NCBI GenBank assembly: GCA_022484695.1
Contig: JAKVKU010000008.1
Coordinates: 62,001-126,000, forward strand
Source of the DNA: Lactobacillus sp.
GTDB taxonomy: Bacteria > Bacillota > Bacilli > Lactobacillales > Lactobacillaceae
Direction of reading: 5' to 3'
DNA: 64,000 nucleotides
Position 1 is the stretch's first letter. Each line of letters starts with the position of its first letter. A model generated the notes under the pieces. That model was not told where the DNA came from, searched no databases, and saw only the letters and a program-made list of their open reading frames with translations. Made by a program: the position numbers and the translations under genes. Below, in pieces: positions 49,882 to 59,523 of this stretch.

Positions 49882-51120
49882 TTAAGATTCTTTAGTAGCC
49901 GGATGTTCCTGGGCATAAACGGCCCGGTTCAACTCGTGTTCATCCGCGGCAATGGCAATGGCTGTGGTGGTATCCCCCACCACGTTCAATACGGTGCGGA
50001 ACATCCCCGAGAACCAGTCGATTCCCGCTAAAATAGCGATGCTTTCCGTGGGCAGGCCTAACGTGGGCACCACGATGGTCAAGGCCACTAAGCCGCCACC
50101 AGGCACCACCACCGTGCCCAGGCAAGCAATCACCGCCAGCAACACGATTTTCACCAAAGCCAGCAAAGTCAAAGACATGCCGTATAACTGGGTCAAGGTG
50201 AAGCAGGCTAACGCCAAATACATGGCCAGCCCGTTACTGTTCAAAGCCATCCCCAAAGGCAATACCAACTGGCTGATGGATTGGCTGACCCCCAGGCGCT
50301 CCTGGGCATCTTCCATCTCCACCGGCAGGGCAATGGCCGAGGACGTGGTGGTAAAGGCGATCAAAATGATCCGGGCGAACCCCTTGATCAACCCCCGCAA
50401 CGGCACCTTGGCGTACCAGCTCATAAACGCGAACAAGCCCATCAAGAACACCAAGCTCCCCAACCCAAAGGCCATGAGAAACTTCAACAGGGGTAAAATA
50501 ATTTTCAAACCGCTGGTGGCCGTCACCCAAGCCATGAGGGCCGCAATCCCAATAGGGGCAGCCTTCATGACGAGCATGACTAACTTCACCGTTAACTGGT
50601 TCACTTGTTTGACCCCGGTCAAAATCCCATTAAACGCCCCGTGGCGATTAGCTTGATTCAACACGATGCCAAAGAGAATGGCAAAAATGATCACTTGGAT
50701 CACATTGCCCTTGGCCAAGGCGTCAAAAATATTGGCCGGAAAGAAGTTCAAAATGGTTTGACTGATGTCACTGGGGGCCTTGGCGATTTTGGCACTGTGG
50801 CTTAGCTGGGCCAAATGTAGCCCAGCACCTGGGTTTAACAAGTACCCCATGGCCAGGCCCAAAATGGCGGCCAAGAGCGTCGTGCCTAAAAACCAGCCGG
50901 CGGTTTTGCCACCTAAGCGGCCCAGGTCCTTGGCGGCCAGGCCACCAATGGCTTCAATGACCGCCCCAAAAATCAACAGGACCACCGCCATTTGAATCAG
51001 GCGCAAGAAGATGTTGCCTAAGAGCTGCACCCCAGCAATTTGCGGGCCAAATATCAGCCCCACCACAGCACCTACCACCATGCCCAGGCTGATTTGGCCG
51101 GTTAAACTTAATTTTTTCAC
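49882..51120 (-). CDS. DAACS-family cation:dicarboxylate/amino-acid symporter
   Basis: 412 residues. Glutamate-transporter fold: FTTTSSAIALPVEMEDA is the serine-rich hairpin HP1, VVVPGGGLVALTIVVP is HP2, and MALNSNGLAMYLAL the N-x-D-like helix 7 motif (here NSNG). The last gene of the thiS operon, 14 bases after the M20 gene. The family moves glutamate, aspartate, cystine or Ser; linkage here hints at a substrate connected to thiazole or sulfur supply (inference). Confidence 0.85.
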   Translation of the reverse strand: MKKLSLTGQISLGMVVGAVVGLIFGPQIAGVQLLGNIFLRLIQMAVVLLIFGAVIEAIGGLAAKDLGRLGGKTAGWFLGTTLLAAILGLAMGYLLNPGAGLHLAQLSHSAKIAKAPSDISQTILNFFPANIFDALAKGNVIQVIIFAILFGIVLNQANRHGAFNGILTGVKQVNQLTVKLVMLVMKAAPIGIAALMAWVTATSGLKIILPLLKFLMAFGLGSLVFLMGLFAFMSWYAKVPLRGLIKGFARIILIAFTTTSSAIALPVEMEDAQERLGVSQSISQLVLPLGMALNSNGLAMYLALACFTLTQLYGMSLTLLALVKIVLLAVIACLGTVVVPGGGLVALTIVVPTLGLPTESIAILAGIDWFSGMFRTVLNVVGDTTTAIAIAADEHELNRAVYAQEHPATKES

Positions 51121-51134
51121 CGTTCAATCCCTCC

Positions 51135-52400
51135 TCAATAAGCTTGGCGATATAGACTGGCCGTTAACAATTGCACCCCAGCTAATAAGTCCGGTGTCGC
51201 CGTGGCTTCTTGGGGAGCATGGCTGATGCCCTTGATGCTGGGAACGAAGATCATGGTGGTGGGGGTGACCTGGGTCATGATTTGACTATCATGGCCCGCC
51301 CCCGAGGCCAGAGTTAAGTGGCTCAGCTGTAGTTGGTCCGCCAGGTTAGCGTTTTGGGCCAATAGTTGTTGGTCCAATTGCACCGGCGGGATCTTGGCCC
51401 AGCGGCTAACGCTGATGGTCAGCGGATCGTGGCTCAATAAAGCAGCTGTATTGCCCATGAGGGTTTCAAAATTATCCAATACAGTCGTATCCGTATGGCG
51501 GCAGTCCACGGTGAAGACCACCTTGCCGGGGATGACGTTGACGGTGTTGGGCGTCAAGGCCAATTCCCCCACGGTGAAGGTCAAGTCTGGGCTCAAGGAC
51601 TGGGCTAACAGGAATAGGCGGTTGATGAACTGTACTGTGGCCTGGAAAGCATCCTGGCGCTGGGCCATGGGGGTCGTCCCCGCATGGTTGGCCACGCCGG
51701 TCACCGTCACGGTATAACGGCGTTGGCCCACGATGGCCGCCACTAAGCCAATTTGGGCTTTTGCTGCAGCTAATCTTGGGCCTTGTTCAATGTGCAATTC
51801 CGTAAAAGTAGCCGGCAGTTTCGGCAAGGTCCGCTGAATGTCGGGCCCAGCCAATTGGGCCACTGCCGCCGTCCGGGCGCTATCAAAGTCTAGGCCGTCC
51901 TTATCCTTTAAACCCGTGGTATCTTCAATGCGGGCATAGTGCTTGGAACCACTAAAGGTGGTGGGGAAGCGGCTGCCTTCTTCTTCGCTAAAGGCAATCA
52001 CCCGCAGCGTTTTCTTGGGTTGGCCCAAAGCTTGCTTCAAGGTCAGCAAAGCTTGCAGACCGCCCAAGACCCCATACAAGCCATCTAAAGGCCCACCTTG
52101 GACCACGGTGTCCATATGGGAGCCGGTGGCAATGATCGTCTCCGGCTGAACCCGACCTACTAAATCCAGGTAAACCGTGCCGTAGTCATCTAAGGTCACC
52201 GTTAAACCCAATTCCTGGCCCCAGGCCAACAGTTGCCGTTGAGCCGCCACCCAGCCGGGAGAATACACCAAGCGGTTTTGCCCGGAAGTATCCGGGGACA
52301 GGGCGTTGATCTTGGCTAAATGCTGGGTCAACTGGGCCATATCCACCGGCAAGTCCGGCAATGTCGTCCTATCAGTAGCGTTGTTATTGTCAGTAGCCAT
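51135..52400 (-). CDS. M20-family amidase/carbamoylase-type Zn hydrolase
   Basis: 421 residues. ATGSHMDTVVQGGPLDG carries the first metal ligands (His, Asp), FSEEEGSRFPTTFSGSKHY the Glu-Glu pair, ELHIEQGPRLAA a further His/Glu, and the final His is in SGAGHDSQIM. This is the N-carbamoyl-L-amino-acid hydrolase/allantoate amidohydrolase group, which also contains YlmB, the formylaminopyrimidine deformylase of thiamine salvage. Position within a TPP-regulated operon makes a salvage role plausible. Starts 2 bases after thiG. Confidence 0.85.
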   Translation of the reverse strand: MATDNNNATDRTTLPDLPVDMAQLTQHLAKINALSPDTSGQNRLVYSPGWVAAQRQLLAWGQELGLTVTLDDYGTVYLDLVGRVQPETIIATGSHMDTVVQGGPLDGLYGVLGGLQALLTLKQALGQPKKTLRVIAFSEEEGSRFPTTFSGSKHYARIEDTTGLKDKDGLDFDSARTAAVAQLAGPDIQRTLPKLPATFTELHIEQGPRLAAAKAQIGLVAAIVGQRRYTVTVTGVANHAGTTPMAQRQDAFQATVQFINRLFLLAQSLSPDLTFTVGELALTPNTVNVIPGKVVFTVDCRHTDTTVLDNFETLMGNTAALLSHDPLTISVSRWAKIPPVQLDQQLLAQNANLADQLQLSHLTLASGAGHDSQIMTQVTPTTMIFVPSIKGISHAPQEATATPDLLAGVQLLTASLYRQAY

Positions 52401-52402
52401 GG

Positions 52403-53173
52403 CTAGGCTTCGCTGACGCCAGTCAGGGGCGAAGAGGCCACGGCGCCGTGTTCAATGACCCGACCAGGTTTGGCCAAGAAAGCTTTGCGGCCAGCTTGGA
52501 CGGCTAACTTGAAGGCTTCAGCCATTAACGGAATGTTACCGGCTGTGGCCATGGAGGTATTCGCCATTACCGCACTAGCCCCCATTTCCATAGCTTCAGC
52601 CGCTTGGCTCGGCCGACCGATGCCGGCGTCCACAATAATGGGCACGTCAATTTCATCAATGAGAATTTGAATCAGATCTTTGGTAGCTAAGCCTTTGTTG
52701 GTGCCAATGGGTGCCCCTAAAGGCATCACCGTGGCCGCACCGGCGTCCACCAATTGCCGGGCCACGTTTAAATCAGGCAACACGTAAGGTAAGACGGTGA
52801 AGCCTTCCTTCACCAGCACTTCGGTGGCCTTCAAAGTTTCATAGTTGTCCGGCATCAAATACTTCTTGTCTGGCACAACTTCTAGTTTAATAAAATCACT
52901 GCCGCTGAGCTCCCGGGCAATGCGGGCGGTACGAATGGCTTCCTCAGCGTTGGTGGACCCGGAAGTATTGGGCAGGATCGTGACATCTTTAGGGATATAG
53001 TTCAAAATATTTTCTTCCTGGGTGTTAGTCCGGCGCAGGGCCATGGTGATAATCTGCGCGTCGGCGTGGTTCACCGCGGAATCAATTAGATCATATGAGT
53101 ATTTCCCCGAACCTAGGATAAAACGGGAAGTGAAGCTGTGACCACCAATAATTAGTTCATCTGTATTTGCCAT
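52403..53173 (-). CDS. thiG: thiazole synthase
   Basis: 256 residues from ATG 53173 (AGGAGG upstream). [19 protein letters not shown] start, the Schiff-base Lys in [47 protein letters not shown], and [29 protein letters not shown] are all conserved. It joins ThiS-thiocarboxylate sulfur, DXP and dehydroglycine to form the thiazole of thiamine. Confidence 0.93.
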   Translation of the reverse strand: MANTDELIIGGHSFTSRFILGSGKYSYDLIDSAVNHADAQIITMALRRTNTQEENILNYIPKDVTILPNTSGSTNAEEAIRTARIARELSGSDFIKLEVVPDKKYLMPDNYETLKATEVLVKEGFTVLPYVLPDLNVARQLVDAGAATVMPLGAPIGTNKGLATKDLIQILIDEIDVPIIVDAGIGRPSQAAEAMEMGASAVMANTSMATAGNIPLMAEAFKLAVQAGRKAFLAKPGRVIEHGAVASSPLTGVSEA

Positions 53174-53240
53174 GGTATGTAATCCTCCTATAATCAAAAC
53201 GTCAATAGCTGTTTTATTTGTCCTCAAAACGAAACCGAGC

Positions 53241-53882
53241 TTAAATGTCAGTTTCTCCTAAAATCAAGCGGGCGATCATGTTGGCTTCGTGCCCGGCACA
53301 AATCATCACCCGAGGCGCCATCAAACCCTCGGCCCCCTTGGAGGTGCCGTCGCCGGCGATGTACAGGTTGGGCCGGGGATGCTTGGTGGTGATGGTATTG
53401 GAACTGTGGATCCCTGCCATGCCGGTGCCCATCACCAAAGGCTTGTCCGGGTAGAACTCCGTGGCTGCCTCCAGTAACATGGCCTTGGCCGCCGGATTAT
53501 CAAAGGCCTCACAAATGATGTCAGCCCCGGCAAACAAGTCCTGAACATTGTCATGGGTAACCTTAGTTTGCACCGTATCAATAGCCACAAAGGGGTTAAA
53601 CTCCTGTAAATTCTGCTTCAACGCCGTGACCTTAGGCATGTCCAATTGACTTAACTTGAACTGCTGGCGATTGAGATTGCTCAATTCCACCGTGTCAAAG
53701 TCGATCAAGGTCAAATGACCCACGCCAATTCTAGTCAAAGCAATGGCGATGTTAGAACCTAGACCCCCAACCCCAGCGATGGTCACATGGGCCCCCGCCA
53801 GTTTCGCGGTAGAGTCTTTCACATTACGTTCTTTCATGCCGTTATAAACGGCCTCATAACTCAAACCTTGTATTTCCTTCAA
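53241..53882 (-). CDS. thiF: ThiS adenylyltransferase
   Basis: 213 residues, E1-like fold: [43 protein letters not shown] has the nucleotide loop and catalytic Arg/Asn. ThiF activates the C-terminal Gly of ThiS. It has few cysteines and lacks the usual CxxC zinc pairs, as in the short clostridial-type ThiF. Follows thiS by 12 bases. Confidence 0.9.
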   Translation of the reverse strand: MKEIQGLSYEAVYNGMKERNVKDSTAKLAGAHVTIAGVGGLGSNIAIALTRIGVGHLTLIDFDTVELSNLNRQQFKLSQLDMPKVTALKQNLQEFNPFVAIDTVQTKVTHDNVQDLFAGADIICEAFDNPAAKAMLLEAATEFYPDKPLVMGTGMAGIHSSNTITTKHPRPNLYIAGDGTSKGAEGLMAPRVMICAGHEANMIARLILGETDI

Positions 53883-53894
53883 AATATGAACCTC

Positions 53895-54092
53895 CTAGCC
53901 GCCACCGACGAACGAAATCAATTCTATCTTGTCGTTTTCCGCCACCAAAGTGACATCAAAATCGGCTCGATGGACAATATCTCCATTGCGCTCCACCACG
54001 ATATTTTCCAGTGGTGCTTCGCGCTTTGTTAAAAACTCAGTGATAGTTTGACCGACTATCCCTGATTCTGCTTGACCATTGACGATCACCAT
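53895..54092 (-). CDS. thiS: sulfur carrier protein ThiS
   Basis: 65 residues ending FVGGG, with the terminal Gly-Gly required for thiocarboxylate formation. VIVNGQAES start and the ENIVVERNGDIV segment match ThiS. ATG 54092 is preceded by AAAGGGG, which lies in the 3' arm of a perfect hairpin, so access to the site is conditional. The upstream frame extension is leader RNA. Confidence 0.9.
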   Translation of the reverse strand: MVIVNGQAESGIVGQTITEFLTKREAPLENIVVERNGDIVHRADFDVTLVAENDKIELISFVGGG

Positions 54093-54098
54093 ACAAAA

Positions 54099-54131
54099 AA
54101 CCCCTTTCTTCAAACGCCGAAGAAAGGGGTA
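54099..54131 (-). promoter_or_regulatory. hairpin masking the thiS ribosome binding site
   Basis: Perfect 11-bp stem CCCCTTTCTTC/GAAGAAAGGGG (54101-54111 with 54119-54129). On the minus strand the 3' arm AGAAAGGGG is the only ribosome binding site for thiS and is followed by TTTTTT, so the element could act as terminator or as sequestor. Confidence 0.65.
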
Positions 54132-54182
54132 GGGATTGGTATGATTGGTAAAACGACTAATTTGAAATTTCGATTCACAGCC

Positions 54183-54220
54183 AAAGAAAAAAGCCTTCCT
54201 TTGTTGCGAAAAGAAGGTTT
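54183..54220 (-). terminator. riboswitch expression-platform terminator
   Basis: Minus strand CCTTCTTTT...AAAGGAAGG (54194-54217) followed by CTTTTTTC, 20-odd bases after the TPP aptamer. Confidence 0.7.
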
Positions 54221-54237
54221 GGCAGTCATCTTAAAGT

Positions 54238-54328
54238 CAATACGACCCACTCGCGCTTCCTTCGGCAGTACAAACTACATCAGGTTCGATGGGTATAATC
54301 TCAGCCGCATAGCGGCACCCCAGACGAA
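54238..54328 (-). promoter_or_regulatory. TPP riboswitch aptamer
   Basis: On the minus strand CTGGGGTGCC...GGCTGAGATTATACCC, then GAACCTGATGTAGTTTGTACTGCC and GGAAGCGCGAG: the conserved THI-box sequence with both sensor arms. It controls the thiS operon transcribed leftwards. Confidence 0.95.
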
Positions 54329-54480
54329 TTATTCAATTAATAACAGCCAAACTCGGCTTACCCATATTTATAACGATTTCTAGGCCCATTGTCAAGGAGA
54401 AAAAAATAAGGCTTTCATTTCACTGGCTGAATCAGTACAATGAGGCCATTACGAAATCAATGCCATTTGGAGGACGAACC

Positions 54481-55119
54481 ATGGACTTACATAACCGACC
54501 TTTATACTTAGTCACCGATGAAACTAATTTGACCCCGCAAGCATTCCTGACACAAATTGACCTAGCCTGCCAAAGCGGTGTCAGCTTAGTGCAACTGCGG
54601 CAAAAAACCGGCTCCAGCTTAGAAATCTATCGCCTAGCCCAACAGGTCAAAGCCATCACCGACCGCTATGACTTGCCCTTATTGATTGACGACCGCCTGG
54701 ATATTGCCCAGGCCGTGGGCGCCGCCGGGGTGCACCTGGGTCAAAGCGACCTGCCCGTGGCCATTGCCCGCCACATCCTGGGCCCTGAAGCCATCATCGG
54801 CGCCACCGCCAAGACCTTAGATCAAGCTAAAACCGCCGCCCAGCAAGGCGCAGACTATTTGGGGGTAGGGGCGATTTTCCCCACCACCACCCATGTGAAA
54901 ACCGTCCACACCAGCGTCGCCACCCTAGGGGCCATTCAACAAGCGGTACCGATTCCCGTGTACGCCATTGGCGGCTTAAAAACAACCAACGTCGCCGCCA
55001 TCGCCCCGGCCAAAGTCAACGGCGTTGCCGTAGTCTCGGCCATCATGCAGGCCAAAGACGCCGCCAGTGCCACCAAAACCCTGCGTCAAGCCGTGGATCA
55101 AGTAGTAGTGCCCTATTAG
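54481..55119 (+). CDS. thiE: thiamine-phosphate synthase
   Basis: 212 residues from ATG 54481 (GGAGG 7 bases upstream). RPLYLVTDETN start, VQLRQKTGSS diphosphate region, LLIDDRLDIAQAVGAAGVHLGQSDLP, GATAKTLDQAKTAAQQGADYLGVGAIFPTTTH, and IPVYAIGGLKTTN are conserved. It couples HMP-PP and thiazole phosphate. Diverges from the thiS operon; no aptamer was seen in its own short leader. Confidence 0.93.
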   Translation: MDLHNRPLYLVTDETNLTPQAFLTQIDLACQSGVSLVQLRQKTGSSLEIYRLAQQVKAITDRYDLPLLIDDRLDIAQAVGAAGVHLGQSDLPVAIARHILGPEAIIGATAKTLDQAKTAAQQGADYLGVGAIFPTTTHVKTVHTSVATLGAIQQAVPIPVYAIGGLKTTNVAAIAPAKVNGVAVVSAIMQAKDAASATKTLRQAVDQVVVPY

Positions 55120-55153
55120 GCCCGTTGGCACAAGTTCAAGCTGACTACCAAAA

Positions 55154-55196
55154 AAAACCGGCCCCTGACAGCCAAAACTGTCAAGGACCGGCTTTT
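55154..55196 (+). terminator. terminator after thiE
   Basis: AACCGGCCCCTGACAG/CTGTCAAGGACCGGCTT with TTTT. Confidence 0.85.
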
Positions 55197-55532
55197 AAAA
55201 TCCCAATAGAAAACAAAAAGCCTCCCTACCGATCGGGAGACTTCTGCAATTATGAGCGATTCAGTAACGAATACCAAAGTAAAGTATATACGAATTCTCC
55301 AAAAAAAGAAACCTTTCTTGGCCAATTTTAAAAATAAATCCTAAAAAAGTTAAATGTTGTTCCGAAAAGATTTTTCAGGTCCTTTACAAACCCTAAAATA
55401 ACGCCATTTCTCCCAAAATGCAAGTCAAAGTTGCCATAATTTCACCCCCAGGTGTTACTAGTATATGTAAGGCAAGTCAGCTAGCGGCTAAGCATTACAA
55501 AAACCCACAAAATAGACCTGGAGGTTACACAC
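55197..55532. other. intergenic region, one further hairpin
   Basis: No gene supported. AGCCTCCC-N8-GGGAGACTT (55219-55243) would be a terminator on the minus strand (TTTTTG tail) although no minus-strand gene precedes it. The rest is A-rich with short frames lacking ribosome binding sites. Confidence 0.4.
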
Positions 55533-55754
55533 ATGGACTTGAATTGGAACAGCACGACGCTAAACTACACGCTACTGGGGAAACACTACAAAGATGGCCA
55601 GAAAATCCGGACGTTGAAACACGTGGTGGCAAACCCTGATCCCACCTTGGTGGATCAAATCGGGCAAACCTTGGCTGCCTTAGGGGTCGCCGATACCCTG
55701 GGCGACAGTGAAATCGTCACCCGCCAATCCGTCGTCACATCATCAGCCGAATAA
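55533..55754 (+). CDS. DUF1659 protein
   Basis: 73 residues. LNWNSTTLNYTLLGKHYKDGQKIRTLKHVVANPDPTLVDQIGQTLAAL fits DUF1659, a small protein family found next to DUF2922 in many Firmicutes. GGAGG 9 bases before ATG 55533. Function unknown. Confidence 0.82.
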   Translation: MDLNWNSTTLNYTLLGKHYKDGQKIRTLKHVVANPDPTLVDQIGQTLAALGVADTLGDSEIVTRQSVVTSSAE

Positions 55755-55770
55755 GAGGAGGACTATTATA

Positions 55771-56001
55771 ATGAAGCAATTACAAATGACCTTTAACAAC
55801 AACGAAGGCAAGAAGACAAGTCTGGTCTTAGCCGAAGTGAAACAAGATCTAGACGCTGAGACCGTCAAAGGGGCGATGCAGCAACTTACAGACTCTCAAT
55901 TATTTATTAAAGACGGTGTCGCACTATATGCTGAAGTCTTGGGTGCAAAGTACGTGGAACGAATTGTCACCGAAGTCTTTGAGGAACCAGCCACCGTATA
56001 A
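55771..56001 (+). CDS. DUF2922 protein
   Basis: 76 residues from ATG 55771 (GAGGAGG upstream). LQMTFNNNEGKKTSLVLAEVKQDLDAETVKGAMQQLTDSQLF is the DUF2922 pattern. Follows the DUF1659 gene by 16 bases, as in other genomes. Function unknown. Confidence 0.82.
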   Translation: MKQLQMTFNNNEGKKTSLVLAEVKQDLDAETVKGAMQQLTDSQLFIKDGVALYAEVLGAKYVERIVTEVFEEPATV

Positions 56002-56088
56002 ACGCATACGTTGTTATTTAATCCTCACAATTGAACTATATTTAGTGATCTGGATTCGGACCCAACTCAACCTAATCTAGAAAATGGA

Positions 56089-56126
56089 AGCGCTTTTCAG
56101 TGTGAAAATCTGAAAAGTGCTTTTTT
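56089..56126 (+). terminator. terminator after DUF2922 gene
   Basis: GCGCTTTTCAG/CTGAAAAGTGC stem with TTTTTTG. Confidence 0.75.
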
Positions 56127-56404
56127 GCGAATTAGCCTAATAATCGTTAAAATGGACGTTGAAAGTGGTCCCACAGAAATTTCAAAAACTGCAATAAATA
56201 ACAGCTGTATTCTATAATCATTAAAAATAATAAAAAAAGAATCATGCAAACGTATGTAAGCGCGAAACAATCGGTTTCGTAACATTCCCGCAACAATACT
56301 TAGACAGGGACAGACGAATGGCGCTGTATCACTGTTAACCATCGTACAAGTCCGGTTTACAATATTAAAAAATCATTTCAAATAAAAAAATGTATTAAAA
56401 AGAG

Positions 56405-56580
56405 TTCACAAATATGGCTTTTTATTGTAGAATTACAGTGTTGGTAAATGATTGACCAACATAGTTATGAGCAAATTTGATTATTGCTAGCTGGACACAT
56501 GGTAATTACGGTAAAACCCACCGCGGGGATTTTGCATTGGCCATGCCTCTATTGTACAAAGTAATCTGTTTTGTTATTAT
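56405..56580 (+). promoter_or_regulatory. two promoters and long leader of the first S-layer gene
   Basis: P1: TTCACA (56405-56410), 17 bases, TAGAAT (56428-56433). P2: TTGTAC (56552-56557), 17 bases, TATTAT (56575-56580). P1 gives a ~190-base leader starting with hairpin GTTGGT-N9-ACCAAC (56440-56460). Long leaders and twin promoters are known for lactobacillar slp genes. Confidence 0.6.
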
Positions 56581-56631
56581 AACTTCTGGTATCAATTATA
56601 AATTATGAGAATTTTAGGAGGAATACCAAAC

Positions 56632-58374
56632 ATGAAGAAATCTTCAAAAGTTAAATTTTATGGTGTCGCAGCCGCTGCATTATTGGCTGTCGCTCCAGCT
56701 GCATTAGCACCAGTATCTGCAGTATCTGCATCTGCTGCACCTACTGTTACTGATGGCGGCTCTGTCGTTGATAACGACGCTGCCGTTGCAACTACTACAT
56801 TCCCAGATGTCGTTGTACCTTCAATGACTAAGATCAACGGTGACTATATCGCCCAATTGATCGGTGCTAACTGGGTATTCTATGGCAACGCTGATGGCAC
56901 TTCCTTGAACAAAGGCCCTGCCAAGGCTAACTTGTACATGGGTGGCAACACTCCAATCGTTATGTTGAATCCAGACGGTACTCGTACTCGTCCTTTCTTC
57001 AAGATTTCAGCTAGCATTGCTAACCCTGACTACTCTTCTGACACATATGCATTCGTGCCAGTTAACAGTTACTTCCAAAAAGACTATGAATACAGCAAAG
57101 ATACTATCTTAGCTCCTGCTGAATCAGCATTATTGCCTGTAAATGACAAATCTGCTAACTTAGCATCTAACACATTCACTGGTTTCTCTTCTAGTGTAAG
57201 TAACAACTCTATCATCTTTGGTCAACGTAAAGCTTCTTCTGACGTCATCGCCGGAATCTTAGCTGAAGTTCAAAATGGTACTGCACGTCCAGTAGCTCAC
57301 TATACTGCACAATCTACATTTAGTGATTCTGGTAACTCAGGTATCGGCCAATGGGTTAACACCGTATTCAAAGCTAACAGCTTCTTCGGTATTATCTACC
57401 AAGGTCACTTATACTTCATCTCTGACAACGGTTCTTCTGTTGTCACTAAGAACGCTGACACTTCTACAACTGCACAAACTGGTGTTGTAACAACTACAGT
57501 CGACAATGCACCTGCATTCACTGACTCAATTTTTGATACACCAACTGGCAAGTCTGTTGCTAAGTCTGGTACTACTTTGAAGTATGACCAAATTTCTAAG
57601 AACAAAGCCGGCGCTGTTACTGGTTACCATATCTCCGCTGATACTTCTAACGGCGATGTAGCTAACAGCTGGTTAAACGCAAGCACAGTTAAAGCAACTG
57701 AAGACTACGTTTACACTGAAAATGCTACTGGTAAGTTAACTGCTAAAAATGATGCAAAAGTTTACACTGATGCAGCATTGACTAAGGAAGACACTTCTCG
57801 TGGCGTTTCTAAGGGTGATACCTTCGAATACACACAAGTTGTTAAAAATGGTAACACTGGTGACGTCTTAGGTTATGGTCGTCAAAACAACGGCAAATAC
57901 GAATACGTAAAAGCTGCTGACTTTGACAAAGCCACTGAACCTACTGCACCAGCTACTAAAGTAACTGCATTACCTACTGGTACTGCTTTGTACTCTAACT
58001 TCAAGGGTGCTACAATCTATTCTGATCAAGATGCAACTAAGGACTCTGGTTCTAAGTTGAACACTTCTTATGACGAATGGTCAGCATTTGATGTATCTAA
58101 AGATTCTGATGGCCACATTGTTGCTTATCGTTTAGGTAAAGATCAATGGGTTAAAGCTTCTGACTTGTCTACTGAAAAGGCATTGTCTGGTACATTTGAT
58201 ACTGGTGCCGGTGTTGCTTTATACAACGCTGACGGTACATTGACTGGCACTATCCAAGCTGACGGCCAATACACTGTATTCGGTGTTAAATACATCGACG
58301 GCAAACAATCATTGAAGTTAGGTACTGACGCTCAATGGGTTCACGCTTCTGATGGTGACTACTACCCAGCATAA
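56632..58374 (+). CDS. S-layer/SLAP-domain surface protein 1
   Basis: 580 residues. Signal peptide KKSSKVKFYGVAAAALLAVAPAALAPVSAVSASA. A variable N-terminal domain (about 35-285), then a module starting TTTVDNAPAFTD (residue ~287) with GYHISADTSNGDVANSWL, a related module KVYTDAALTKEDTS...EYTQVVKNG, and two C-terminal SLAP-like repeats (TALYSNFKGATIYSDQDATKDSGS; GVALYNADGTLTGTIQADGQYTVFGVKYIDGKQSLKLG) ending YYPA. Codons are strongly biased to GCT/ACT/GGT/AAC, a sign of very high expression. Lys-rich C terminus binds wall polymers in related proteins. Start has AGGAGG. Confidence 0.85.
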   Translation: MKKSSKVKFYGVAAAALLAVAPAALAPVSAVSASAAPTVTDGGSVVDNDAAVATTTFPDVVVPSMTKINGDYIAQLIGANWVFYGNADGTSLNKGPAKANLYMGGNTPIVMLNPDGTRTRPFFKISASIANPDYSSDTYAFVPVNSYFQKDYEYSKDTILAPAESALLPVNDKSANLASNTFTGFSSSVSNNSIIFGQRKASSDVIAGILAEVQNGTARPVAHYTAQSTFSDSGNSGIGQWVNTVFKANSFFGIIYQGHLYFISDNGSSVVTKNADTSTTAQTGVVTTTVDNAPAFTDSIFDTPTGKSVAKSGTTLKYDQISKNKAGAVTGYHISADTSNGDVANSWLNASTVKATEDYVYTENATGKLTAKNDAKVYTDAALTKEDTSRGVSKGDTFEYTQVVKNGNTGDVLGYGRQNNGKYEYVKAADFDKATEPTAPATKVTALPTGTALYSNFKGATIYSDQDATKDSGSKLNTSYDEWSAFDVSKDSDGHIVAYRLGKDQWVKASDLSTEKALSGTFDTGAGVALYNADGTLTGTIQADGQYTVFGVKYIDGKQSLKLGTDAQWVHASDGDYYPA

Positions 58375-58467
58375 TTCAACAATAACGCCGTTTACCCAAC
58401 ATTCGTTATTATTGAACAACGCTGAATAATAATTGCACATTAACCTGCAGCAATTAAAACCTATTCT

Positions 58468-58512
58468 AGATATGAAAAACCGGAGCCTCCGATCAAGGCT
58501 TCGGTTTTTTTG
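58468..58512 (+). terminator. terminator after S-layer gene 1
   Basis: AAAACCGGAGCC/GGCTTCGGTTTT with TTTTTTTG. Confidence 0.85.
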
Positions 58513-58569
58513 CGTGCCGTTTTGAAATCGCTCCTAAAATAAGCGGTAGCCATGTTATACTGGAAGCGA

Positions 58570-59523
58570 AGGGAGGATAGTTGACGTGAAACAAAATAAT
58601 GTTGCTTTGAACGCAGACCATTTGTGGTTCTTGAGTTTAAGCAGTTTCACTGCCAATTAAACTCAAGCCCCGGCATGATCCGCAGGCGCTTTACCCAACA
58701 AAATTACGCGACTGTCATTTGCAAATACTGAATTGACCTCCGGATTTTATGATAGCCCTTGGCGATGACACGTATCACTGCTAAATTTGAAAATTGCACC
58801 TTGTTCTGAGGCCAGTTGACACCAAGAATACCAGCGTGATTGGAATCGCTACAATCACCGGCTGGTGGCACCAGGACAGAACACCAAAAATGCCTATACT
58901 AAGTTTTAATCATGACAACAGAAATTTCATGCGGATTCTAAGCTAAATCTCATCGTTTAAAGACCGAAGCATGTTGTATTTGTGGTGCCAAGTGGTATAG
59001 ATGACCTATTGACAAGTGACACATGACACACAATGCAAAAATACACCGGTTTTTTATAGTGAGCTTGCGTGAAAGGCATGAAGCTGAAGATATTTATGTT
59101 TTTCTTGATTTTATCTAGGAGAACAGTTATAGTTTTTATGGAAAAGATACCAATTATCTTTTCAGTACGAATACTGCACCAAACAGCGACAAATTAGCAG
59201 CAATGAGCTGTTGTAGTTGATCAAGGGGTTTTCAGTGGTCGGAAATCCGCTGATTTTAGCCAACAGCCAGTTGCGGTTCATTTGTGACCCTGCCTAAAAT
59301 TTGGCAATTCTTGCCAATATTTTCGGCTAGGATCAACACCTTCCACGTTTTACGGCAAGCTTGCTTGATTCTAAGAATTGTTTCAGAAATATTACAAAAT
59401 TATGACACGCACAGATTTCAATGGTTGTTTGAACCCACAACTGAAGATTACCCCGCGATTTTCAAAATCTCGTTGAATCGTCATTTAATCGCTATTATTG
59501 CCGCTTTACCCAACTTAAGATAA
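58570..59523 (+). pseudogene. decayed coding region(s) between S-layer genes 1 and 2
   Basis: GGAGG at 58572 and GTG 58586 start a frame (MKQNNVALNADHLWFLSLSSF) that stops after ~24 codons. Further right are broken frames in changing phase, such as LKTEACCICGAKWYR with a zinc-finger-like C-C-x2-C, and LRERHEAEDIYVFLDFI. The last open piece is 59284-59523 (INTFHVLRQACLILRIVSEIL). The pattern suggests a gene or insertion sequence with many stops and frameshifts; the family is not recognised. A transposase is one possibility. Confidence 0.35.
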
